5,716 bases of DNA from Chloroflexia bacterium (GTDB lineage Bacteria; Chloroflexota; Chloroflexia; Thermomicrobiales; JALYUS01). Where the stretch lies: the NCBI GenBank assembly GCA_025928215.1, contig JAICJW010000297.1, positions 1-5,716 on the forward strand, given 5' to 3'. The translations under genes and the position numbers were made by a program. Positions 1-5,632 of the stretch are shown in pieces; position 1 is the stretch's first letter; every line of letters starts with the position of its first letter. The notes beneath the pieces were generated by a model. The model ran no database searches and was not told where the DNA came from. It was given only the letters and a program-made list of their open reading frames with translations.

Positions 1-1062
1 AGCAGGCAGGGCAGGCGCGGCGGGGAAGGAGGGCAGCGCATGCGGCGGCTGCATGCTCTTACCCGCCACGGAAGCTGTCGGCGATGGCGTTGCAGTCGCG
101 GTTGGTGCGGTGGTCGGAGTGGCCGAGGCGGTCGGCGGAATTGCGGTCGGGGCGGGCGGCGTGGCGCCGGGCATGACATCTGCCGGGTCACCCGGCCCCT
201 TGGTATGAAATCCCCATGCGCGTGAGAATGATTGGCCCCCCGCCGTACCGGTTACGGTCACGGTGTAATCCGTGCCTGGCCGCATCGGCGCGGTGGTGGC
301 GATCAGGTCCGTGTTGCGCGTAATCCATCCGGTGCCAATATTTGCGAAGGAGGGAACCGTCTGCCCATTCGCGGTGATCGTCGCGCTCGTAAACGTGACG
401 CTGCCGGTGCCGTTGTATTTGAGGGTGATCGGCGTGCCAATCGGGTAGGAGGCGCTCGCAAAGGCGTTGGGCGATTCGCCGTCGAAACTCGTCCCGATGC
501 CTGCCGCGCCATTCGGCGGCCACTGCTCCCAGATCGGATCAGCGGTCGCGTGCCAATCGGGCGTGCCGAGATCAACGACGTCCACCTTGACCGTGTCGTT
601 CACGACGCCAAAGCCGATATGAATATAGCGCGGGTCCAGGAGGGTGAGGCGGTGATTGATCGTGCCGATGTACCAGTCCAGCGAGGTCAGTTGATTGCCA
701 GTGAGGCCCATATTTTCATTGACGTTGCGGCTCGGGTAGCCCGCTGCCTGCGCGCGGTCGAAGAAATCCACGCCGGTGAAGCCCGGCAGGCCCGGCTTCT
801 CATCGTGGATACCGACGCCGCCGCTGCCGTTGTTCAGTTTGTAATACTGCGCGTGCGCCTGCGCCGATTGGTCGAGCGCGGGATGGCGCGTGAGGGGGGC
901 AACGCCAATTGCGGCCCGCCACTGATTGATGCGGGCAAGCGCGGCGCTCCGCTGCGACTCAAGATCATCCGCCGCCGCATGCGTGACGGTGCAGAGAGGC
1001 ACGATGAGGCCGCAGATCAGCAGCATGACGCCCGCTAAACTCGCCCGCCACATCTGGCGCAT
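1..1062 (-). CDS. Secreted CAP/SCP-domain protein with Ig-like module and Pro/Thr-rich tail (partial, 3' end off window)
   Basis: This frame is open for 354 codons from ATG at 1062 to the window edge, so the C-terminus is missing. An in-frame TGA lies two codons upstream, which makes this ATG the first possible start; a GGGGAG/GTGAG purine stretch precedes it. Residues 1-31 form a signal peptide: basic start, hydrophobic core LAGVMLLICGLIVPL, and an Ala-rich cleavage site (THAAA). Residues 36-165 match the bacterial CAP (YkwD-like) fold: LARINQWRAAIG, His70 in AQAHAQYY, His86 in IHDE, Glu116 in NENMG, and His137 in INHRLTLLDPRY followed by IHIGFGVV. Residues 180-288 resemble a bacterial Ig-like beta-sandwich ending in AWGFHT. 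From about residue 290 the chain is Pro/Thr/Ala-rich, like an extracellular linker or stalk. Exported bacterial CAP proteins are common, but their biochemical roles are mostly unknown. It is transcribed divergently from the stress-type genes, so no shared function is implied. Confidence 0.88.
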   Translation of the reverse strand, partial: MRQMWRASLAGVMLLICGLIVPLCTVTHAAADDLESQRSAALARINQWRAAIGVAPLTRHPALDQSAQAHAQYYKLNNGSGGVGIHDEKPGLPGFTGVDFFDRAQAAGYPSRNVNENMGLTGNQLTSLDWYIGTINHRLTLLDPRYIHIGFGVVNDTVKVDVVDLGTPDWHATADPIWEQWPPNGAAGIGTSFDGESPNAFASASYPIGTPITLKYNGTGSVTFTSATITANGQTVPSFANIGTGWITRNTDLIATTAPMRPGTDYTVTVTGTAGGQSFSRAWGFHTKGPGDPADVMPGATPPAPTAIPPTASATPTTAPTATATPSPTASVAGKSMQPPHALPSFPAAPALPA

Positions 1063-1105
1063 GCCTCACTCACTCCCCACTACCGTCCGATCTATCGTCC
1101 GCCGC

Positions 1106-1134
1106 ATCATAGTCCGTACGACACAGACACGCAA
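1106..1134 (-). promoter_or_regulatory. Candidate sigma70-type promoter for the CAP gene
   Basis: Reading the minus strand, TTGCGT (1134-1129) is followed by exactly 17 bases and then TATGAT (1111-1106). The -10 box matches the consensus at 5 of 6 positions and the -35 box at 3 of 6. Transcription would begin about 35-40 bases before the ATG at 1062, giving a short leader that contains the purine-rich ribosome-binding stretch. The assignment rests on consensus match and position only. Confidence 0.5.
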
Positions 1135-1232
1135 TGTTATGCAAACCTGGAGCGGGCGGCAGGCAGCATGACGGAGGAGCAATGACCGATTCGGGTGATT
1201 TTCGATGCATCCGGCACGGGTGATGATCCCCC

Positions 1233-1267
1233 TTGCGCCTTCGTAGACAATGGATGAAGGGGCGCAA
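1233..1267. other. Imperfect inverted repeat in the divergent intergenic region
   Basis: TTGCGCC (1233-1239) plus TTC (1240-1242) pairs with GAA (1256-1258) and GGCGCAA (1261-1267), leaving a 2-base GG bulge and a 13-base loop. It lies about 100 bases before the DUF2382 gene start and 170 bases from the CAP gene start. There is no T-run after it on either strand, so it does not look like a simple terminator. It could be a leader RNA structure or a protein-binding site, or it could be chance in GC-rich DNA. Confidence 0.35.
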
Positions 1268-1281
1268 TGCACGGAGGCGCC

Positions 1282-1294
1282 GCCCCTCCGGGGC
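1282..1294. other. Short GC-rich hairpin in the intergenic region
   Basis: GCCCC (1282-1286) and GGGGC (1290-1294) form a perfect 5-bp stem around a TCC loop. Two more G-C pairs (1279-1280 with 1296-1297) are possible beyond one mismatch. It directly follows the larger imperfect repeat at 1233-1267. No T-tract follows on the plus strand. The rest of the 302-base gap from 1063 to 1364 shows no convincing gene. Confidence 0.3.
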
Positions 1295-1324
1295 AGCCAT
1301 GCTTCTGGCGCTGGGGATACGGTG

Positions 1325-1336
1325 CAGTATATACTG
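1325..1336. promoter_or_regulatory. Perfect 12-bp palindrome CAGTATATACTG, candidate operator / -10 region
   Basis: The 12 bases read the same on both strands, and GG (1321-1322) and CC (1339-1340) extend the symmetry across two mismatched positions. The palindrome contains TATACT (1330-1335), a plausible -10 element for the gene starting at 1365. No good -35 hexamer sits 16-18 bases upstream. A symmetric site over the -10 box with a weak -35 box would fit a repressor- or activator-controlled promoter, or an alternative sigma factor. The binding protein cannot be named from this sequence. Confidence 0.45.
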
Positions 1337-1364
1337 TTCCGACTGATTAAGGAGGAGCGACATC

Positions 1365-2420
1365 ATGAGTTATGGAGCACCGTCGGCAGGGTATGGGCAG
1401 CCCAATCTGCAACTGGGAATGCATGTCAGCTCGGACAATGGATGGACCGGCACGATCACCGAGATCATCCCTGCCGGGCCTGGCTACGAGGGTGCGGTGC
1501 GCGTCGCGTGGCACGGGGACGGCACGACGCTCGTCGCCCTCTCGATGTTTGTGGTCGAGAACGGTCAGGCGGTGATCCGCACGCAACCGCCACCACCGCC
1601 CGTTGCCGCACCGGCTGCGCCACCGCCGGTAATTTCGCAGTCGCAAGCGCCGGAAGACGATCTCGCCACCCGCCTCGCTGAGCCCGTGCAGAACGATTCA
1701 TCGCATGTCAATCCCTACGTTACCGACACACCGCTCGTCACCCCCGAACCGCCACCGATTCACCCTACGCATGGCGGGCAGATGCGCGATGTGGATGAAG
1801 ACCTCACGTTTATCCCCCCCGTGCCACGGCAGGAACCGGCCGCCATGCCGGAAACCCCCGTCGCGGCGGATATGTCGCCAATCTCCGCCGAACCGATACC
1901 CACGGACACGGGCGCGACAATGCCGCTCGACACGACACACGAGGCAGGCACGCATATCATGGATGCCGGTCAGCAGGAAGTGACCGTTCCCGTGATCGAG
2001 GAGCAGGTCGAGGCCCGCCCCGAGTGGCGAGATGCTGGTTCAATCGTCGTCCGCACCGTGGCTGAGGAGATCCCGCAGACCCTCACGCAGGAGACCCAGC
2101 GCGAGGAACTCTTCGTTGAGCGTATCGCGGTCGGCCGGGAACTCGCGGAAGGCGAAGAAGTCCTCCCCCGTGAGGAGGGCGATTCCTATATCATCCCCGT
2201 CATCGTCGAGGAAGCAGTCGTCGTCACACGGCGCGTCCTCGCGGAGGAACTGCGGATCACGAAGCGCGTCATCCCGACGATGCAGACGATCCAGACCGTC
2301 GTGCGGAAAGAGCGCGTCGAGATAGACGCGGGCAATCTCGCGGATCGCGTCCATGACGGCAGTGGCACCGATGCTGCGACCGATCCCCCGCAAGTGCCAC
2401 GGCCGGACAATCCGTCCTGA
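1365..2420 (+). CDS. DUF2382 (YsnF/AvaK-domain) protein with novel N-terminal beta domain and long Pro-rich linker
   Basis: The start is fixed by AAGGAGGAG at 1349-1357, seven bases before the ATG. The 351-residue product has three parts. Residues 15-73 are short and beta-rich (LQLGMHVSSDNGWTGTITEI through VAWHGDGTTLVALSMFVVENG); this looks like a small SH3/PRC-type barrel but lacks the GWLF...LYLP signature of the paralogues downstream. Residues 74-200 are a Pro- and acid-rich, probably disordered linker that includes PPPPP. Residues 206-321 are a DUF2382 domain: VTVPVIEEQVEA begins the first half, YIIPVIVEEAVVVTRRV the second, and TVVRKERVEI closes it. DUF2382 is found in B. subtilis general stress protein YsnF and in AvaK, a cyanobacterial akinete marker; its molecular activity is unknown. 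No signal peptide or membrane segment is present, so it is probably cytoplasmic. A strong terminator follows, so it appears to be its own transcription unit. Domain call firm, function open. Confidence 0.87.
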   Translation: MSYGAPSAGYGQPNLQLGMHVSSDNGWTGTITEIIPAGPGYEGAVRVAWHGDGTTLVALSMFVVENGQAVIRTQPPPPPVAAPAAPPPVISQSQAPEDDLATRLAEPVQNDSSHVNPYVTDTPLVTPEPPPIHPTHGGQMRDVDEDLTFIPPVPRQEPAAMPETPVAADMSPISAEPIPTDTGATMPLDTTHEAGTHIMDAGQQEVTVPVIEEQVEARPEWRDAGSIVVRTVAEEIPQTLTQETQREELFVERIAVGRELAEGEEVLPREEGDSYIIPVIVEEAVVVTRRVLAEELRITKRVIPTMQTIQTVVRKERVEIDAGNLADRVHDGSGTDAATDPPQVPRPDNPS

Positions 2421-2432
2421 CGCGGGCGAAAT

Positions 2433-2475
2433 CGAAAGAAAATGGGATGCCGGAAGGGCATCCCATTTTCTTTCG
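2433..2475 (+). terminator. Long perfect stem-loop terminator after the first DUF2382 gene
   Basis: Arms 2433-2451 and 2457-2475 are perfect complements over 19 bp around a GGAAG loop. The stem has a GC-rich top (GGGATGCC with GGCATCCC) and a 3' arm ending in ATTTTCTTTCG, so the descending side supplies the U-rich stretch. It begins 13 bases after the TGA at 2418-2420. The top of the stem shares a 7-bp core with the terminator at 3712-3737. Confidence 0.85.
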
Positions 2476-2519
2476 CACACGAAACATGCAAAACATACAG
2501 AGGTTCCCTTCGCATTTCA

Positions 2520-2590
2520 TTGTCAATTAAGCACCGAGATGTCCAACGAAATCTGTTGATACAATAGTTAGGGTATATTATTGGATTCAC
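2520..2590 (+). promoter_or_regulatory. AT-rich candidate promoter region for the PRC-barrel/DUF2382 gene
   Basis: This stretch is clearly more AT-rich than its surroundings. It contains TTGATA (2556-2561, close to a -35 box), GGGTAT (2571-2576) and TATTAT (2576-2581, 5 of 6 matches to a -10 box). The TTGATA to TATTAT spacing is only 14 bases. GTTGAT (2555-2560) to GGGTAT resembles a SigB-type pair, but its 10-base spacing is too short. The region probably holds the promoter, but the boxes and sigma class are not settled. The leader would be about 110 bases. No gene is seen in the 279 bases from 2421 to 2699. Confidence 0.35.
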
Positions 2591-2629
2591 CGCATCATGG
2601 CACGGTTGTTGCCCATGGGTAATCCGAAC

Positions 2630-2649
2630 CGGTATCGGCAGTGATACCG
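2630..2649. promoter_or_regulatory. Perfect 7-bp inverted repeat CGGTATC-N6-GATACCG in the leader
   Basis: CGGTATC (2630-2636) and GATACCG (2643-2649) are exact reverse complements around the 6-base spacer GGCAGT. The site ends 50 bases before the ATG at 2700 and lies downstream of the AT-rich promoter region. It could bind a dimeric regulator or fold as an RNA hairpin upstream of the ribosome-binding site. No T-run follows, so it does not look like a terminator. Confidence 0.4.
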
Positions 2650-2699
2650 AGAAGCGATGCACCTGAGGCCGAGTGTCCAGGTAAAGGAGGAATCAGACT

Positions 2700-3686
2700 A
2701 TGACGATGGGACGCAGTGATTACGACCGGACGAACATGGGAGCCTATGATTATACGGACCGCCTCGTCGCGGGCGCGGATGTGTACGGATCAGACAACGA
2801 GAAGATCGGCACAGTCGCGGATGTCGGCCAAAACTACTTCCTCGTTCAGAAGGGCTGGCTCTTCATCAAGGACCTCTATCTGCCGACCAGCACGATTACA
2901 CAGGCGGACGGAAACAATATCTATCTCAGCCTCACAAAGCACGAGGCCGAGCAGATGGGGCGCGATGATCTGCCCACCGCTGGCGATAGCTGGTACGGCA
3001 CGCAGCGCACCGGCGCCGCGATGGCCGATACCGGCTACGCGAACGACCGGATGACGGACCGCGAGGTCGGTCGCACCGTCAATGATCGGGAGAATATCAG
3101 CGTCCCGATCGTCGAGGAGCAGTTGAAGGCGGGCGTCCGCGAGACCGAGGCGGGCCGGGCACGGATCACGAAGGACGTGCATGAGGAGCAGCAGACGATT
3201 GACGTGCCGGTCGAGCACGAGGAAGTCTACGTCACCGAGCGGGCCGTTAACCGTCCCGCCACGGAAGCGGATCTCCATATGCGGGAGCGGGACATTGAGA
3301 TTCCGCTGCGGGAGCAGGAGGTAGTGACGCAGAAGCAGGCAATGGTGACAGGCGAAGTGAACGTGCGCAAGGAAGTGAAGCGAGACACCGAGCGAGTGAC
3401 GGACACGGTGCGGCGAGAGAACGTGCATGTGGAGGACGCGAGCAATCCACGCGTTCACGTTGAGAATGAGCGCGGCATGACCGGCCGCACCGATACCCGC
3501 ACGACTGACACGGCATATGGCACAGGCCGCACGAGAGATATGGCCGCGAACACGACCGATACGGCCTACGACCGTACCGGCATGGCGGGTGACCGCTATG
3601 AGACCGATCGGGCCACCGGTGAAGGAATCATTGACCGTGCGAAGGACAAACTCCGCGACGGTGAAACCCCGAAGCAGAACCGCTAA
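2700..3686 (+). CDS. PRC-barrel and DUF2382 (YsnF/AvaK-type) stress protein
   Basis: AAAGGAGG at 2683-2690, nine bases upstream, supports this ATG; the ATG two codons later is a weaker alternative. The product has 328 residues. Residues 19-85 form a PRC-barrel (GADVYGSDNEKIGTV, then FLVQKGWLFIKDLYLPTSTI). Residues 86-130 are a linker. Residues 132-245 are a full DUF2382 domain of two similar halves: ISVPIVEEQLKAGVRETEAG to YVTERAVNRP, then IEIPLREQEVVTQKQAMV to TVRRENVHVED. The tail from 246 is Thr/Asp/Arg-rich with TTDTAY twice (268-273 and 285-290) and ends in a charged helix-like stretch (IIDRAKDKLRDG). No signal peptide or membrane segment is seen. PRC-barrels are small beta folds found in photosynthetic reaction centre H subunits and in RimM; DUF2382 is associated with stress proteins. 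The family call is strong, while substrate or partner is unknown. It is flanked by terminators on both sides, so it is probably monocistronic. Confidence 0.92.
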   Translation: MTMGRSDYDRTNMGAYDYTDRLVAGADVYGSDNEKIGTVADVGQNYFLVQKGWLFIKDLYLPTSTITQADGNNIYLSLTKHEAEQMGRDDLPTAGDSWYGTQRTGAAMADTGYANDRMTDREVGRTVNDRENISVPIVEEQLKAGVRETEAGRARITKDVHEEQQTIDVPVEHEEVYVTERAVNRPATEADLHMRERDIEIPLREQEVVTQKQAMVTGEVNVRKEVKRDTERVTDTVRRENVHVEDASNPRVHVENERGMTGRTDTRTTDTAYGTGRTRDMAANTTDTAYDRTGMAGDRYETDRATGEGIIDRAKDKLRDGETPKQNR

Positions 3687-3711
3687 CGCGCCTTCGTCTC
3701 ACTGAAATGAC

Positions 3712-3737
3712 GGCGGGATGCTTGCGGGCATCCCGCC
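3712..3737 (+). terminator. Rho-independent-type terminator after the PRC-barrel/DUF2382 gene
   Basis: GGCGGGATGC (3712-3721) pairs perfectly with GCATCCCGCC (3728-3737) around a 6-base loop. It is followed by the moderately T-rich TCGCTTTGTGTCT. It starts 26 bases after the TAA at 3684-3686. The stem shares GGGATGC/GCATCCC with the terminator at 2433-2475. Confidence 0.75.
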
Positions 3738-3816
3738 TCGCTTTGTGTCTGGCACCGATATTGCCCTGGAAGAGCGGGTGGCCATCGCGGCCGCAATGAT
3801 GAAAAGGAGCGAGCAC

Positions 3817-4185
3817 ATGAGCATGACCAGCGGTAATCCCCCTGTCGGCGTCGGCTACGGCTTCGACCACGAAGATCCAGCCGAACCGGGCGAGGAGCGA
3901 CACTCTCATCAGCAGGACAAACAGGACCGCGTTGGCACGCAAGATCGGGAACTGCCGGATGTGCCGATGAGCGCGGAAGAACGGGTCGAGGAGATCGTCG
4001 TGCGAGAGCAGGGCGTGAACTCCTTCGCGAACGCCGAGAAAGTTGATCGTATGGTGCGCCCACCGAGCGTCAACGACCGCGACCAGAACGTGGATAAAGG
4101 CGGGAATCTTATCAGTAATACCGTCAAGAGCGCCTGGGACGCCACCGAAAACCCCGAGAGCCGCACCAAGGATCGGGGAGAGTAA
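3817..4185 (+). CDS. Small hydrophilic protein of unknown function
   Basis: An in-frame ATG at 3718 lies inside the preceding terminator stem and has no ribosome-binding site. The ATG at 3817 follows AAAAGGAG (3802-3809) at 7-base spacing and is preferred, giving 122 residues. I do not recognise the family. The protein is rich in Asp, Glu, Arg, Asn and Gln, has no Cys, and has no signal peptide or membrane segment. Residues 1-50 look disordered (Gly/Pro, then HSHQQDKQDR). Residues 52-82 contain the most ordered-looking part (SAEERVEEIVVREQGVNSF, then AEKVDRMV). The tail has NLISNTVKSAWDATENPE. The composition recalls hydrophilic stress proteins, and the position between two PRC-barrel genes fits that, but no homology is claimed. 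There is no terminator-like structure before the next gene, so it could share a transcript with the gene starting at 4278. Confidence 0.75.
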   Translation: MSMTSGNPPVGVGYGFDHEDPAEPGEERHSHQQDKQDRVGTQDRELPDVPMSAEERVEEIVVREQGVNSFANAEKVDRMVRPPSVNDRDQNVDKGGNLISNTVKSAWDATENPESRTKDRGE

Positions 4186-4277
4186 GCTTCTTCAGGTCTG
4201 GCATCTCTGCCCGTCACACGGTACCCTATACGCGGGCGAACGAAGGGGGTAGGTTGGACGCGGAGGAGAGCAAACGT

Positions 4278-4796
4278 ATGGTCAGTTCCGTTGAGATCGC
4301 GCAGGGTGCCAGGGTGGTGGATGCGCGCGGGCGCACTGTTGGTCGTGTGATCGCCGTGGAGTACGAACATATCATCGTCGAGCAGGGTTTCTTGTTCACG
4401 CGGACGCTCTATCTGCCGATGAGCGCGGTCGCGCGCGTCGAGGGCGCGACCGCGAAAGGCCCCGGTCGCGTTCAGCTCAATATCGCCGGTAAGCGCGTCT
4501 CCGAAGTCGGCAAGAACGACACCTTCAAGGAGGAGCGCAACTTTATCGGTGCGCCCGTCGAGAACGCACGCTTCGCGAAAATTTTCCCCACCGCCACCGC
4601 CGGCCTGGACCCGAACCGCCACACGCCGGACGACTTCGCCGCCCCGTCATCCTACGGCGATCCCTATAACGGCGGTGATCTCTCCGCCGCCGATATCGCG
4701 CATGAGGGCGTCCCCACCCTCCACGGTAACGCGCCGGACGCCCAAACCGTCTTCGAGCAAGCGCAGGTCGCCCGACGACCGGCGAAAACGCAATGA
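4278..4796 (+). CDS. Stand-alone PRC-barrel domain protein
   Basis: ATG at 4278 has GGAGGAG (4262-4268) nine bases upstream and is preferred. TTG at 4254, eight codons earlier and preceded by AAGGGGG, is the alternative start. The product has 172 residues. Residues 5-78 are a PRC-barrel: VEIAQGARVVDARGRTVGRV, then IIVEQGFLFTRTLYLPMSAV. It aligns clearly with the barrel of the gene at 2700 (V.QG.LF...LYLP.S, then a closing VG). The DUF2382 domain is absent. Residues 80-172 are polar, Pro/Asp/Ala-rich and probably disordered, with no recognised domain. No export signal is seen. The nucleotidyltransferase gene begins 9 bases after the TGA, which suggests an operon with translational coupling. 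PRC-barrels often act as small binding or docking modules; the partner here is unknown. Confidence 0.88.
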   Translation: MVSSVEIAQGARVVDARGRTVGRVIAVEYEHIIVEQGFLFTRTLYLPMSAVARVEGATAKGPGRVQLNIAGKRVSEVGKNDTFKEERNFIGAPVENARFAKIFPTATAGLDPNRHTPDDFAAPSSYGDPYNGGDLSAADIAHEGVPTLHGNAPDAQTVFEQAQVARRPAKTQ

Positions 4797-4805
4797 GCGG
4801 ACATC

Positions 4806-5603
4806 ATGCATCTGACACCGTATCCCGATGTCAATGCGGTGTTGCACGATTTCCTGTCGAGCATACAAACGGTCCTGGGCGATCACTTCCGCGGAATGTA
4901 TCTCTCCGGTTCCCTCGCCCTCGGTGATTTCGCCTCGTACCGCAGTGATATTGATTTCGTCGTCGTAACCAGCGGCGATCTTTCTGATGATCGTCTTTCG
5001 GCCTTGCGCGCGATGCACGCTCGCTTCAAAGCCAGCCCCTCGCCGTGGGCGACGGAAGTGGAAGCGGCGTATATCCCGCAAGATGCCTTGCGCCGCTATG
5101 ATCTCGCCCATGCACGGCACCCACACATCGAGCGCGGTGCGGACGAGATTCTTGACAGGGACGATTTCAATAGCGGCTGGATTATCCAGCGGGCGATCCT
5201 GCGCGAACACGGGGTCGTGGTGGCGGGGCCAGCGCCACGCACGCTCATGGACCCCATCCACCCGGACGACCTGCGGCAAGCGGTGATAACGCTCATGGAC
5301 GAACAGTGGGGGCCGATGCGCGATCACCCTGATCCGTTGTATCGGCACGACATCGGCTATCAAGCGTATGCTGTCCTGACGATGTGCCGGATCCTCTCGA
5401 CCATCGAATATGGCGCGATCGTCTCCAAGCCCGTTGCCGCGCGCTGGGTACAGGCGCGAGAGGGCGAGCGTTGGGCCGCGCTCATTGAACGGGCGTTGGC
5501 ATGGCGGAAAGATCGCCCGGATAGACCGTCGGACGGTGATGTGAAAAAGACCTTCGATCTCATCGCCTTTACCCTTGAGCGCTGCCGGGCGATACAGCAA
5601 TGA
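4806..5603 (+). CDS. AadA/DUF4111-type nucleotidyltransferase (possible aminoglycoside adenylyltransferase homologue)
   Basis: The 265-residue product has the polymerase-beta-type nucleotidyltransferase signature. LSGSLALGDF (Gly35-Ser36) is followed by SDIDFVVV, with Asp48 and Asp50 as the expected metal ligands. ATEVEAAYIP at 82-91 places Glu84 or Glu86 where AadA-type enzymes have the catalytic Glu. The region around residues 120-145 (GWIIQRAILREHGVVVAGPAP) and the helical C-terminal part (EYGAIVSKPVAARWV) match the DUF4111/AadA C-terminal domain. Length is close to the usual 260 or so. AadA enzymes adenylylate streptomycin and spectinomycin, but many chromosomal homologues have untested substrates, so resistance is an inference. 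The start at 4806 has only a weak GAGCGG ahead of it, which fits coupling to the PRC-barrel gene ending at 4796. No mobile element or integron-like feature is seen nearby, arguing for a chromosomal rather than acquired gene. Confidence 0.87.
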   Translation: MHLTPYPDVNAVLHDFLSSIQTVLGDHFRGMYLSGSLALGDFASYRSDIDFVVVTSGDLSDDRLSALRAMHARFKASPSPWATEVEAAYIPQDALRRYDLAHARHPHIERGADEILDRDDFNSGWIIQRAILREHGVVVAGPAPRTLMDPIHPDDLRQAVITLMDEQWGPMRDHPDPLYRHDIGYQAYAVLTMCRILSTIEYGAIVSKPVAARWVQAREGERWAALIERALAWRKDRPDRPSDGDVKKTFDLIAFTLERCRAIQQ

Positions 5604-5605
5604 AC

Positions 5606-5632
5606 GGACTGACTTTCCTCGGTTCTCAGTCC
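5606..5632. terminator. Possible shared bidirectional terminator between convergent genes
   Basis: GGACTGA (5606-5612) is the exact complement of TCAGTCC (5626-5632), with a 13-base loop. It lies between the stop of the nucleotidyltransferase and the stop of the convergent minus-strand gene, and its right arm overlaps that gene's last codons. The stem is only 7 bp and there is no strong T-run on either strand, so termination is plausible but unproven. Confidence 0.35.

Noticed and set aside
232..1038. A 268-codon plus-strand open frame
   Set aside because: It is antisense to the CAP gene, whose signal peptide, CAP motifs and promoter are convincing. The plus-strand product is Arg-rich and low in complexity, with no recognisable domain and no ribosome-binding site.
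1325..1336. LexA (SOS) box
   Set aside because: The palindrome CAGTATATACTG lacks the CTGT-N8-ACAG arrangement of the E. coli LexA site and does not fit the B. subtilis-type box either, so no named regulator is assigned.
2555..2576. SigB-type stress promoter (GTTGAT ... GGGTAT)
   Set aside because: The boxes are tempting given the YsnF-like gene, but the spacing is 10 bases instead of about 12-15, and the lineage may lack SigB. It is kept only as an undefined AT-rich promoter region.
3718..3816. N-terminal extension of the small hydrophilic protein from ATG 3718
   Set aside because: That start lies inside the terminator hairpin without a ribosome-binding site, whereas ATG 3817 has AAAAGGAG at ideal spacing.
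3909..4622. A 237-codon minus-strand open frame
   Set aside because: It overlaps two plus-strand genes with good ribosome-binding sites, and its product shows no family features.
4806..5603. Integron-type aadA resistance cassette
   Set aside because: No attC-like site, integrase or insertion sequence is seen, and the gene is fitted tightly behind a PRC-barrel gene of similar base composition.
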